From contig JAFMOC010000045.1 of assembly GCA_019802505.1 (NCBI GenBank), positions 1,681,501-1,745,500 of the forward strand: a stretch of DNA of 64,000 nt. Direction: 5' to 3'. Of this stretch, positions 1 through 12,500 are shown in pieces. The notes under the pieces were generated by a model. It was given only the letters and a program-made list of their open reading frames with translations, searched no databases and was not told where the DNA came from. The DNA comes from Corydoras sp. C115 (lineage: Eukaryota > Chordata > Actinopteri > Siluriformes > Callichthyidae). The position numbers and the translations under genes were made by a program. Within the stretch, counting starts at the first letter, position 1; every line of letters begins with the position of its first letter.

Positions 1-3000
1 CATTTGTGACTCTTTGTCCTAGTCTTTCTGCCTTATGGTCTTGACGCATGCTCTTATTGTGTGTAATGTGTCCGACAGTGAAATCTGGAACATCTGGTGA
101 TCTTTTTTCAGGGTCTTTTTAGCAATTTTGTCCGACGTTTGAATACAGTGGTATGGTATCCAACAGAAGATTATCCGATACTTTATGTTCACTAAGTTTA
201 TTAGATTTAGGGAGTACTTTGGTGCTGGTGGTTTGGTCTACGGACTTCATCTGTACATTATGAAGATAATACAGGATCAGGAAATGAGTACCAGGTGGAT
301 GCGGGCAGCGGCACGGTTGGAGAACAGAATGGCTCGTTCCTTGCTGTAATACACAGGACAGATGGCGAGTGCAGCAGTGTAGGATTGTTGTGCTTCTGCA
401 TATTCTACATAGTAACAAAGACAGTAAATGTTTAGTAAAGTTATGCTCGACACAAAATACACAGGTTGTTCAAAACGTGATCCCCACTTTATTTTAGCTC
501 AAAGTATATTTATTCAAAATAGAAATCTGGTAACAATATAAATGAATGCTTCTGTTAAAGAGACTATTTTTCTACATGCACTTCATCAACTTGTATTCAT
601 ATTCCTACATATTTCTTGCTGGTACCAGCTCGTGTCCTGTTTATATAACCACATTCTCACTGCATGAATTACATTCTGATTATCTTCAAAATGTCCCACA
701 CAAAGAATATTTAAGAGGCTGAAAGAATCATACACACACCTGAGAAATGTCACATTTTAAACTACACATTGGTACCTTTGTTATCCTAATGGCTGAAAAA
801 GAAAATGTGGGGCATTATATATTGATAATGTTTACTTAATTTAAATACAAACCACTTATTTTAAAACAGTCAATTGTAATTAAAAGTGAGACTGGGGTTT
901 ATTACTTTTAATGAGGTTTGTGAGGTTTGTGAGCAAAATAGCAGTAAAAAAAAAAAATTTACCTCCATTTTTAAAGAACGCATTGCCCTCGTCTTTCAAT
1001 CTTGTGCTCTCTGCTTTTCTGCTCTACAATAAATTAAGAAGATAATGAATGCCCTTTATATTTCATGGACACCAACAGTCAGGCTACAACCATATGGAAA
1101 TGAACTGCACACCTCTTTTTCTTCATCCGTTAGATTTTTTTCTGTTCCTCTTAGGTTCTCCTCATCAAATTCAACTACTTTTGCAGGTTCTTCCATTAAT
1201 TCGGAATCAGAATCCTCCTTTTTGTTCTCATCATACTCTCCATCATCACTCAGTACATTATTGTCCATTTCAGCAGCACTTGTTTCATGTGTATTTACAT
1301 TCACATCATAGTTGTCTGTTTTATCTGGGTATTTTTTGGGTTCGGATGTCATTTCTGTGTTGTGCTCCTCCACTTTCTCATGTTTGGCTTTTATCCTGTG
1401 CGGTACCTCTGTATGATTATATCCTGTTGGTGTCTCCTCACAGTCATAGAAGCAGTCGTCCTCCTGCTCTGTAGTGTTTCGGCCTTCAGAATGCCCTGCT
1501 GTATCCAAGAGCTTTAAAGATTCAGTTGCCTCAGTCAGATGTGTCACAGACTCAGCCTCCATCACGGGTTCTGCCAATTTTAAGAGTCAGACATGACAAC
1601 ATTTTTTAACCATTCAGTGTCAGCAATATTGGAATACACAGTTGTATTATTGGACGGCATGATGAGCTCAGTCAGGAAGCGCCAGTTTCATTTACAATGT
1701 GAATATGATACTTTATTGCTTTTATGTGCAGAGTGCTTTCAGGCCATCTGTCCTGTGTAGGCTAAGATCTAAAATCTCAGGCAACTCTGCATCATGATAA
1801 CAGGCTTGAATGAATGAATTGCATGTTATGCATTTTAATATTAAGAACTTAATAATAAATTAAAGCAGAACAAGGTCCACGTTACAAATTATATTATAGA
1901 ATTTCATAATATTTGTGGTAATGACAAAAATATTACCAGTAAACATTGTTTGTCTTATAATAAGGAAACATAGAAAGTAAAAAGAACTAAAACAGTAAAA
2001 CCAAAAACATATAAGTAATTTAATTGAACAGTAGTTTCTAAACACTCAATACAGCAAAGACTGGACTCAAACTTTAATAACCAAAGTTTATTAAATGCAG
2101 TGTTTGTGTTTCTCAGAGGCATGAGGGGAGGGGGGGTTGTCTGACTGGCAGAGATATTAGGTGAGGAACAAGTTTTAACATTTTTTTTTTTTAGGGTGGA
2201 CATTCAGACAGCGAGTTTAGATTTACAGAACAAATTTACAAATGTCTTTTTTGACAAATATTAAACTTGGTTATTTTTTTTTGTAAACTGTTTGCATTGT
2301 GCTACTTGCCCCTCATCTGGACACTTTCATTTTAGTGTTACATCCATTGCTGTTATATTTTATTCATTCATTATCTCCCGCTTTATCCTCTATTGGGGTC
2401 GCGGTGGGGTTCCCCATGCCCATCCAGGGGAGAACATCTCGGGCGCTGGGTAGATACACCCAGGACAGGGCGCCCATCCATCGCTGGGCACACACTCACT
2501 CACACAGACACACTCTATATGGGGCAATTTAGAGAACTCAATTGACTTGATCCATGTTTTTGGACTGTGGGAGGAAACCGGAGAACCCGGAGGAAACCCA
2601 CGCAGACACGGGGAGAACATGGAAACTCCACCCAGATGGGGATTCGAACCGGGAATCCCTAGTGCTGAGAGGAGAACATGCTAAACCACTAAGCCACTGT
2701 GCAGCCCCGTTATATTTCATATTTAAAAAAAAATAACATTCTTTCTACTCTTGTTTTATTTTATTTTTATATAATAATTTCTCTTTTGGTGGAACTGGAA
2801 CTCATGTACATGTTAATAAAATCTCATCATCTTTATATAAATATATTTTTAACGCGCTAATCTTTGAATTGTCTTGCTAGGTCGCATTTTTCAGACGCGC
2901 TACATGTTTTTTCTACACACATGCTGAGGAATTAAAACGTAATTCAGGATTTTAATGAATAATCACAAACCAACGTTCTACAAAGCGAGCGGGTTACCAT

Positions 3001-3209
3001 GGTAATTCATTTTGAGATTGTTTATACGGCTAATAGACAAAATGGAACGATTGCATTCTGGTCTGGTTTTATTTAAGAACTTTCACCTGCAACAAAATGC
3101 GAATACTACAGCGTTTGTACAAATTGCTTTTAATAAATAACAATAACAATAAATAATAATAAAACGTCGAACCTGAGTCTCCTTCCAAGCCCCCTCCTGG
3201 AAACGACAT
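1..3209 (-). CDS. ttc1: Tetratricopeptide repeat protein 1, 3' end outside window
   Basis: TTC1 is a cytosolic TPR protein; family members bind Hsp70/Hsp90-type chaperones and G-alpha subunits. Coding exons on the minus strand are 3173-3209 (MSFPGGGLEGDS), 1113-1570, 963-1023 and 292-404; the rest lies left of base 1. Phases agree at each junction (1, 0, 1). The long second exon is acidic and low-complexity and contains DCFYDC and the block LTDEEKE, as in the mammalian N-terminus. The next two exons read RLKDEGNAFFKNG then EYAEAQQSYTAAL...ERAILFSNRAAAR, a classic first TPR pair. The first exon is the least certain: its donor (CAG|GTTCGA) is weak, and translation could instead begin at the ATG at 1562 (MEAESV). 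A SINE sits in intron 1. Neighbour adra1b on the same strand matches the human TTC1-ADRA1B adjacency. The identity is secure; the start is moderately supported. Confidence 0.88.
2352..2717 (-). mobile_element. tRNA-derived SINE copy in ttc1 intron 1, with 9-bp target duplication
   Basis: Full-length copy in reverse orientation. It has a tRNA-like head with a box-B-like GGTTCGAATCC, a conserved body (the 'gtttcctccgggttctcc' block, then 'cccatatagagtgtg', then 'ggcatggggaaccccac') and an (ATGA)n-type tail. GTTATATTT occurs on both sides (2352-2360 and 2709-2717), as expected of a target-site duplication. Similar copies occur at 3444, 41899, 42067, 42425, 43050, 43426 and 57894. Confidence 0.85.
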
Positions 3210-3214
3210 GTCGC

Positions 3215-3275
3215 TTCTTTTCCGGCCAGTCCTGAATGACGCACGAGCTGCCCAAGGATTGTGGGATATGTAGTC
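3215..3275 (-). promoter_or_regulatory. Likely ttc1 core promoter with ZNF143-like and ETS-like sites
   Basis: Read on the minus strand, this stretch carries ACTACATATCCCACAATCCT, close to the ZNF143/Staf promoter motif (ACTACAATTCCCAGCATGC type), followed by an ETS-like CCGGAA about 25 bases later and then the proposed ttc1 ATG at 3209. ZNF143 and ETS sites are typical of TATA-less housekeeping promoters. The position directly upstream of the proposed first exon supports that start. This is motif inference only. Confidence 0.45.
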
Positions 3276-3443
3276 CAATTTTATTTAAAGTGATTGCAGT
3301 TTAATACAGTGGGTATAATGTTTGTCATAAAGATTATCGAAAACTCATCGGCATTTAATCATTTTAACCATTGAGTGTTATAACACTATAGTAGTAACCA
3401 TATTTTAAGATGAAACTCAATTTAAATGACTTCAATTACAATG

Positions 3444-3781
3444 TTAGTGGTTAGCACGTTCACCTCTCAGCACTAGGGATTCCCGGTTCGAATCCCGGTT
3501 CGAATCCCCATCTGGGTGGAGTTTCCATGTTCTCTCCATGTGGGTTTCCTCCGGGTTCTCCGGTTTCCTCCCACAGTCCAAAAACATGGATCAAGTTAAT
3601 TGAGTTCTCTAAATTGCCCCATATAGAGTGTGTGAGTGTGTGCCCAGCGATAGATTGGCACCCTGTTCTGGGTGTATCTGCCCAGCGCCCAAAACGTTCT
3701 CCCCTGGATGGGCATGGGGAACCCCACCGCGACTCTAATAGAGGATAAAGCAGAAGATAATGAATGAATGAATGAATGAAT
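3444..3781 (+). mobile_element. tRNA-derived SINE copy, 5' shortened, with a duplicated box-B segment
   Basis: Same family as the copy at 2352, forward orientation, ending in (GAAT)n at about 3781. The first bases of the consensus (GGCACGGTGGC) are missing, and the segment 'ggttcgaatccc' is repeated in tandem near 3486-3508, so the head is altered. I found no clear target duplication. It lies about 240 bp upstream of the proposed ttc1 first exon. Confidence 0.8.
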
Positions 3782-6578
3782 AATGACTATATAGGTTTCC
3801 ACCTTATGAGTGCTGGGAAGGGCTCTAGCACTCTTCACAACTCTGCTCAGCATTTCTGTAACTTTAGTGTTTGTGGCACAAACCGATTTTAATTCAAGCC
3901 AGTTCTAATTTATTTTAGTACAAATTACTAAGCAGAAGGCAGATTTTACTTTGGTTTATGCATTTTTGAGTTTAAAGAATGAGGTCAGGATTTGGAATTG
4001 TTTGTATCTGTAGTCTGTTCCTATTGTCTCACAACGAGAGCAGTAAATGGTGTTACTTTAAGTAAAGCAGACTGCCATTAAGCTAAACTCAGAGACAATG
4101 CCAAGCAAGCACTTAGGCATTAATCCAGACGTCAGTCAATAAATGTGTTCCAACAAAAGGCAAAAAAAAAATCACTCCTGTTTTTAAAAGATTAATGTTT
4201 TTTGGTTGACATGGTCCTTGAACACTTGCTAACCTATATAATATACAGATAAAACACACTATCAGTACATTTGATTTATTCAGTTAATACAGGATTATTA
4301 TGCTGAGCAATGTTTTGCCTAATGCTTTTCAATCCATTACTGACAATTGAAAGTAAATCTACACGAACCTTTTTTGAGACTTAGACCATTGACTGTTGGC
4401 TAAAATACGTTTCTGGTTGTTTTTTATATGAAGTCATATTTTTTTCAGACTCATGTAAGAACATCTTTATACTTTAATCTGTGTGGAGTAAGAGTCAGAC
4501 TCTATAGTGACATTGTTTTAAAAGAGAATAGCATCAAATTTATTGACTTTTTATGCTGTTGTTGGAGACTTTTGGAGACTCTAAAGGGAACACTGCCTAC
4601 TTATTTAAACCAACATTTATATCTTAGTATAAAGTCGAACATTTTAGTGTTAAGACATATTTTCCTTACCTGAACTTATTTGTGAAATCTTAAATGATCT
4701 TCTGACAATTACATTATTACCAGTAAATAATGAAGGTACCACAAAATGTACTCAACAAACAGCAAATCAATGTCACATGACTTTATAGAATTAAAAAATC
4801 CCATAATAATTGCAGCATAACAAAAATACTGACACAAATACAGTCAATGCATGCGGAAATATGTGTGTGTTGGTCATTGTAGGTTTATGCATGAAAACAT
4901 TTTGTAAGAGTAATGTAGCACTGTAAAGAGTAAAGTTTTACCAAATATCAGGATTAATGATTACTTATTGTTCATAACAAAATGTACATTAACAATGAAC
5001 TTGTTATTAATATGTTTTGTCACTTTAATAATAAAATCTCACAGTACATACATACCTATATAGGGAAACTTTAGGGTTGTTTAGTTTAGGGTTCCTTTTT
5101 AAAATAAGCAAGCAAAATATTTTTTTTTACATTTAAAAAATATAGAAAATGCCTGTTTCTGCAGTTACTGTTACAGTAACTCTCTCCCCTTCCTCTCTTA
5201 AGACACAACAGCACATTCAGTCTATGTTTGCAAATTAATAATAACCTTTTATAATTTGGACCCCTATAGATAGGAAGTTGAGTCCTATCTAAACAAACCC
5301 TAAAATTTCCCTTCAAGTCAAAAATATGTAGATTTACAACATAACACAAGGCAATGTATGTCATCATTATGCGTTAATGTTATTGTATTCCTATTATTTG
5401 TATTGTATTTAAAACCATTTTAAGCTATTTAATTCATTGCAGGGGTCTCTTTCTGCTATAGTGGCTAATTTAACATAGTATTTTTTCAAAAGTATATAAA
5501 ATATCATTTACATTAGTTATGCAAGTACAGCATTGTCATAGTAAACAAGCATGTTCTTATTCCTTTTTTTAAAATGGCAAAAAATGATGGTAAGACATAC
5601 AATATTTAATTAACCCATTCTATAGAGAAACTATATTACGCAAACATTGGCTTTAATATAGTTTAAAAAGCATCATTTTAAAATAAGTAGAGCCAATAAT
5701 CAATCCACTGACAGAGCTTCTCAACGCACCACCTCTGCATAACCTCTGAACAACCCCGCACAACCAAGCCATCAGCAAAATAATCTCTGAAGTAAACTTA
5801 CCTTAAACTTATTTACAGTGTGAAATAAATAATGTTTATATTTTAACCTCAAGTAATATATCAGTTGTGCGATGTAGAACAATAGATAACACAAACACAG
5901 AAAAGTAGAAAAAAAATAATCCTCAGAAGAAACCTACAGGTGATTGCTAAAACTCAGGTTAAGTTCTCTTTCTCTAAAACAGGGTGTTATGTTTGGTTTA
6001 AGTTAATCTCTGACAACTACATATAACTAGAAATTGAATTTGTCTTCTTCACCATTGCAGCTGTCAATGTTTCAGAGAAGGGAACTATTTCCTTTTGTTT
6101 TGATCCTACATGTTCCACTTTTCAACATCTTAAATGTATCTCACAACAGCACATGCTTATATTTCAACACAAAAAAAATTGAAATATGATTACAACACGG
6201 TGGCTGTTTAATTACTTAAATAACATTATTATCATGAAACTTGATGCAAAAATGCAATTTAACAGAAGGCGACAGGTTCAAATTGGCACTTTAGCGTATG
6301 CGATAAATGTTAAAATTTAGATTGTGTAGTCCATTTAAAACAATGCATCATTTCATAATTTTGTAATTTGGAGTTTGGGCTTAGAAATGTACTTTCAATA
6401 CTATTATATATACATAGACTAAGGACCATATTCAACCTGTAGCATATTGCCATTTTCATTTATCAATAAACACGTTTTAAAATTTGCTTTTTAAAAATAT
6501 TAATAGTGTAACAAAAATGTCATCTGTACCGCAAAGCAAAAATAAACAAATTAAAAGTATTCTAGACATTGTTCCCAG
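3782..6578. other. Non-coding stretch between ttc1 promoter and adra1b 3' end
   Basis: AT-rich sequence with no ORF that resembles a known protein or has splice support. Its right part is probably the 3' untranslated region of adra1b, because the stop codon is at 6579-6581 on the minus strand. I could not fix the polyadenylation site. Confidence 0.5.
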
Positions 6579-9500
6579 CTACATCTTGGTCTCAGGTGTG
6601 AGTTCATAATTAGTTTTTGGTTCTGCCTCTTCTATACCATTATGTCCATTGGTCTGCTGTAGTCCTCTCTCAGAGACAAGTAGAGTCACTGTGCTGGATT
6701 TGTTTGAACTCTGAAATGAGTCTCCATGGTCGGCTCGGAACTTGCTGGGAAAGGGGCTACCAGTCAGCAAGGTGGTGGATGAAGAGCTCCAACCGGGTAA
6801 GAACCCTGATGGAGTATGAGAGCTAGTGCCTCTGCTAAGTGGATGATGACCATTCATGCATACTGAACTGTTGTCTGTGTAAGCCTGGTTGCCAGAGCCC
6901 ATGTAGGTTCGATAGTTGTAGGGTTTCCAGCCCTTTTTCTGCTGACACTGGCAGCGCAGGATTCGGATGAAGCCCTGTTTGAATTCTCGACTGTAGCACG
7001 GGTAGATGATGGGATTTAGACAACTGTTGAAATAGCCAAGCCAGAAGATAACTTTGAAAAATGTCTCTGGGGGACGGAGGTTGGTATTGAAGGATCCTGA
7101 AAAAAATAGGTGCAAAAAAAAAGGTGCACGTTGTTAAGTACACAGCAAACATTCCACACCTCAGTTTTCCTCTCCACCAATAGATGGCAGAGTTCATCTA
7201 ACAAGAATAACAGTTTTTAAGTGTTCAAAAATTTACAATAATATAATAATAATAATTATAGGAAATCACAACTAAACTTTCAATCAAAGAACCATAAACT
7301 TTACAGTCCAAATTCACCAACAATATTATGTCCAGCTATAAAGCATCACTTACAGTGACTGAAAATATACTTACATTTCCAAAGCAGGAAAGATTACATG
7401 CATCTCTGAAAGCTGAGGGCTGGAGCTGTGATGAATTTTGTTGTTGTTGCAAACCATATTTATGGTTTTTTTTTTTTAAAACTGCAAGTGATGATTAGTT
7501 CTTCACAAAAGTTAATGACCCTAATTGTATGTTTTTTCCCCCACACTCTATAAATATTTAAGATAAGATTTACATTTAAGATAAATCAATTAATATATTT
7601 ACCATGAAAAAATACCAAAATCTAATTATTAATTTCCTTTCAAATTTATTTGACAGTAATCATATACAATAAATCACAATGGCAAATTTACACTAATTTA
7701 CACTTTTGATCTGTAAAATATTATTGTAGTAGAAACAATTAAAAAGTTAAAGCATCTGTCTTTCACCTGACATAATCCACTGTGAATTATTACATATTTA
7801 AACTGTAGGCAAATTAAAACTGCCACACTATCTACATATCATTGAGATGTATAGATACTCTCACTGGAAAGCGATAAAACTTACCCAACTGCACAAAAAC
7901 AACTAAAGCTGAGGGTCAAATCCAGGTCCTCAATGTTAAACCAATTGGTCTTCTACATGCTGTGCCCCTAAGCCATCATTAGAAAGGTAACAGGAGCTTG
8001 CAAGCTAACCAAACTGCTATTACTTTTAAATAAAAGGAATCATTGGGTGAATGACATCTGTGTGCCATTTACAGAAACGTGCAGTAAACACTTTTCCATG
8101 GGGTTGAAGTGAATGCTCAGTGTGGACCAGTCACGTTCTACTACACTACACTCAACCAGCCATGCCAAACTGTTCTCATAGATTTGAATACATTTGTTAA
8201 ATTACACAGCTAGGTGTTGACATGTTTAATTAGGACTGAAACACCTGAATTATTCAGAGATGTTTCCAAATTATTTTGTCCACATTGTGTATAAAGCATG
8301 GAGAATGTAAGAGGAGAAAAAACTAAAATAGTTATACAAAAATATGTGTAATGTAAACGTTATCTACAGTAAATGTATGTTATATGTTATGAAATTTATT
8401 AGTAAAGCTTAACAACAATGTGTTTTATGGTTCTGTGTTTTTTAAAATGCACTAGAGTCACAATTTTCTGTCATTATGGTTAGTATTTTATAGCACTTTT
8501 AGTTTAAGAGGAGAATATGTACAAGTTTGTGAAACATTAGAATACTAAATGTTAAAATAATATACTGTAAGCCTGGGCTTGTCGGCATTTAGTGTACATG
8601 TTATCAGGTTGCTGGAAACTGTACCAAATTGAACCTCCAGTGGCTAAGAGGAGAACATGGCTTAGCATTAGTTAACATTAGTGAAGGTGACTAAAACAAG
8701 GGCTATCAGGTGTCTCAGCTCTTTATTGAAAATGAGTACCACTTACACGGTTTGGCAGGCGTTTCCACTTATTTTGAGAAGCTCATAAAAATGTTCCGGG
8801 ATTTGAAAAGCTTTTTAAAATGTGGATATTTACCACTTGAAATAAGGTCATGAAAATCCATTGGGCATACACAAACATCTCCCCATTGCCTTTCTCAGCT
8901 CTTCAATTCACAATCGCACTCATCCCTCAGGAATCTATCTTTCTGAGACACATCTAATACACTCCACTGCACATCTCATACCCTTTTATGGCCTCCTCCT
9001 TTTGCTTATTGTACAACAACTGTAGTCAGATAAAATCCATTAAAAGAACCAAAAACATTCATGGTCTATTTTCCTAATCCAATGCTTGGGATGAATTATA
9101 TTCTGACCATCTCCTGGCAATCCCACTACGAGCTTGTAAGTGCATAGACTGATTAACTAACTCAACGTTTAAAACTTTTGAGGCCAAATTAAAAATAGCC
9201 TCATTAGATCACTTGAACAAACCTCTTACATGTAGTGGTGAACACTTCCATCACTTAAAAAGCATTGCTCTATTAAGTCAAACCACCCCATTCTTCATTG
9301 AAATGACTTTTAACACACTTTCACGTCTCATATACTAGTAAGTAAGCAATTAAATTACACCTAAATACATCAGGAAATTGTAATCCAACAGTTCTTAATG
9401 CATTGTAATCCACATTTTGTTTGTCTATACATTTACAAATGTGATCTGTTTCTAAAAGAATGAACTTGGTTAGCAAACCATTATAAAATATCCAGGTCAG

Positions 9501-12500
9501 TTTACACTAAACAACAGCATTAAAGATTCTTTTTCCCGTTGCATAGGAATAGAAACTGTATACATTCATCTATTGACTTAATGTGACCAAGCTCTCACTT
9601 TTTGGTGGACTTTGTGCAGGTGCTTTATTGGCCCTCTCTGTCATTTTATTTTATTTTTTCAAGATCTTGATTTCATCGAATCACTTAGAAAAGGAAAAGG
9701 AACTTCCTAAAGGTCAGACACATGGAAATTTTCTCTTCCAGAATTGTCCCCATAGGACAAACACAAATGAACCCAAGTATGATGTGAAAAGCTATAAGAA
9801 AGAACAGCGCTGGGGTCATAAATTGAATGTTGATATTCAATTTCTGACCTGTGGTGGGAATGCTACCTCATGTTTATTCCCACACCTTGATGCTTTTCTA
9901 GCAGCTAGGTAGAGGATCCAGCTTGAGAATAGCAGAGACCTAACGATTCTTAACAACTCTTAAAAAGATGTTATGACGCATTAAAATTGTATTTAGGGAA
10001 CTGCAGGAATCCACTTGATCGCTACTGCAATAAAAATTGAGTCAAATAAAAAGTTAACAATAACCAACATGTCAAATACTATATCTGTGTATCTGGAACC
10101 ATGGCTTTCAGAAATGTAGTGATGAGCCATAGATATACTCAAGCATACTTCATCATAAAGCATACAGGATTTTGTACAGTATGCCATCTGAGTATAGTTT
10201 TCTCTCACTATTTCACAGAAACTCTACAAACCAGGCCCTATTTTTTTTACAAAGAATTGAACATGCTGTAGAGATAAACAAAACCTTATTAAGCTAAAAG
10301 AAAAAGGTTATGCACAAATAGCTGATCTTAGCAAGCAAGATAATTTGAAGAATTATGCACGCCATCAGCTCAAAAAACGCTGCAAGGGTGTTTTTTTTTT
10401 TTTGCAACCTGCGAACAGGCTAAAGATGAATACATTTACTCAGTTCAGAATGGATTTCCTCTGAAAGCCCAGTTTTTTTATACTTTGAGTTCAAAGACAT
10501 GTACAAGCTAAACTCTTGTAGACTCTTGTTTGTTTGTGCTAGCAACCTGTCTGGGGTGTTTCCCTGACTATTGCCCCTTAAAAGCTGTGACTGTACTCTA
10601 GAGTATCTAGGGGTGCTGGAGTCTGTCAACCAACAAGGTAGCTTTATGTCATGGAATTTTTCATAAACACCATTTCAGTGCAAAAGTTAATAAACCCTCA
10701 TTGAACATGTTATCTAATGCCAAAATAAGTAATCTGGGAGCTGAACTGTATTCACGGATGTAATATTATCTTTAAGTCTGTAATTCATTAAAAAAAAAGA
10801 CCTGCCGTTTTGAGGTAATGTTGATTTAAATATAGTTACGTGATATTTCTCACATAACTCCAGTGTACTGTTTACTTGTATGTTATTGGTTGGTTGGTTT
10901 TAAAACCAAAGACTGAGTGAAAAGATTTCAGGAATCCATCTAAGGTCAGACATTTCATAAAGTTAGTAGAAAAGGCCTGGCATTTTTTTGGCCATAAAGA
11001 AGAGTTCAGTGCCACTTTAAGATGGGAAATGGATGCAAGCCAAGGTTCTCAGCACTTTCCACTTGACTAAAGGTCATGTTAAGTGTCATAAATTTGATCT
11101 ATGCTATGAGTGAAGGGATATTTAATGCAGTATGCAAAATAAAAACTATTTTAATAGTAAAGTCTAAGCGGAGGAAACACCTCATCCAGTAAGACTTCAG
11201 GAAAGATCAGACGATGGAATGTTTGGGGATGAATAAAAGGCCGTGTTCATAGTGCAATTTAATGCCTGAAAAGAAGAAATTGTTACCAAAAGCTTTGTAC
11301 AACGTAAGTAATCATTATTTAACGGTTTACAGTAATGCAAAATAATAATAATAACGAGCTGTCTGTAAACCATCTTTTTATATTTGAATTTTTGCTGGGT
11401 CTTCTTGTCTTTATTTTGCCTTCAACGTAATGTTGTATTCACTTTTATAAGCTTCTTAACCTTATTAGTATTACACCTGCGTTTGTATGGTGAGAACACG
11501 CAAACAGAAGGACTCCGAGTGGCTGCCCAGTAATCAGGTAAATATTAATATGCATTAAACATTATTTTAATTATGAAATAGCCTGTATGTATGTCATGAA
11601 ACATTAAACATAATAATGACTCTGTACACAGTACATCTGCATTAGACACTGTTAAGTTTTGTTTCTAATATCATATCAGCCTAACCAGTTTTAAAACATG
11701 TTAAACTTTTCAAAGAATGTAAAAAAATCATTTAAGAAGCTGTTTTAACTAGAGATCTGAGACTTGAACACATCACAGCTAAAATGCTCACTGTTGTAAC
11801 CTGGAGAATTTTTATTAACCGGCTACCCAGTAATAAACTGGTTTCAGTTAAGCTTCCAATGATTTATTGTCCTTTCATTGTTCAGTGAGGTCCTATAATA
11901 GCTTCTGGGAGGATCACAGTAAATTCTGACTAAATCAAACTAACCATTATTATGTACTATAATTTATAGAAAAAACAAATAAATATATATTGTAGATGTA
12001 TATGTTTGCCTTTAAAAGCTCAAAAGTTAATTGTAAAAAATAAGACTGCTACCAACGATCCCATAAACACCAATCCTTAATTGTGTGAAGCTTCGGCTTT
12101 TACCTTCCTCTAAAAAGCTTTAGTTTATTTCCACTCAGACCCAACTTCATCATTACTCCTAAATAGTTTTGCATTATAAATTTACACATAATTTGTCAAT
12201 TAAATATAGTTCAGTAGCCCAATAAAAAATTATACAAAAATCACTATAACATAATCTCAGTTTCTTTAAGGCATTTAAGAATTTAACTCTCATCTTAAAC
12301 CAGAATAAATAATGCATTAGAAAACTGCAAGTAATTTGTCATTAAATAAAAATACAACATTGCTACAGTTTTGTATTTAAAAAAAATATTTTGTCTAAAA
12401 ACTGCTGGGACAGTCTGCAGGTTCTTAGCAAATATTGCTAATATCTTAAGACCTTTATTTGCTCAAAAGCTAAGTGAAGCATTAATGTACAGTACCAGTC

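Noticed and set aside
3527..3748. ORFs reading FSPCGFPPGSPVSSHSPKTW and relatives at each SINE copy
   Set aside because: The same reading appears at every SINE copy because it is SINE sequence; there is no gene.
9583..9912. Open frame on the plus strand with a hydrophobic N-terminus, briefly considered as a KCNMB-like channel subunit
   Set aside because: It begins at GTG, has no KCNMB motifs or cysteine pattern, no splice signals and lies inside the adra1b intron.
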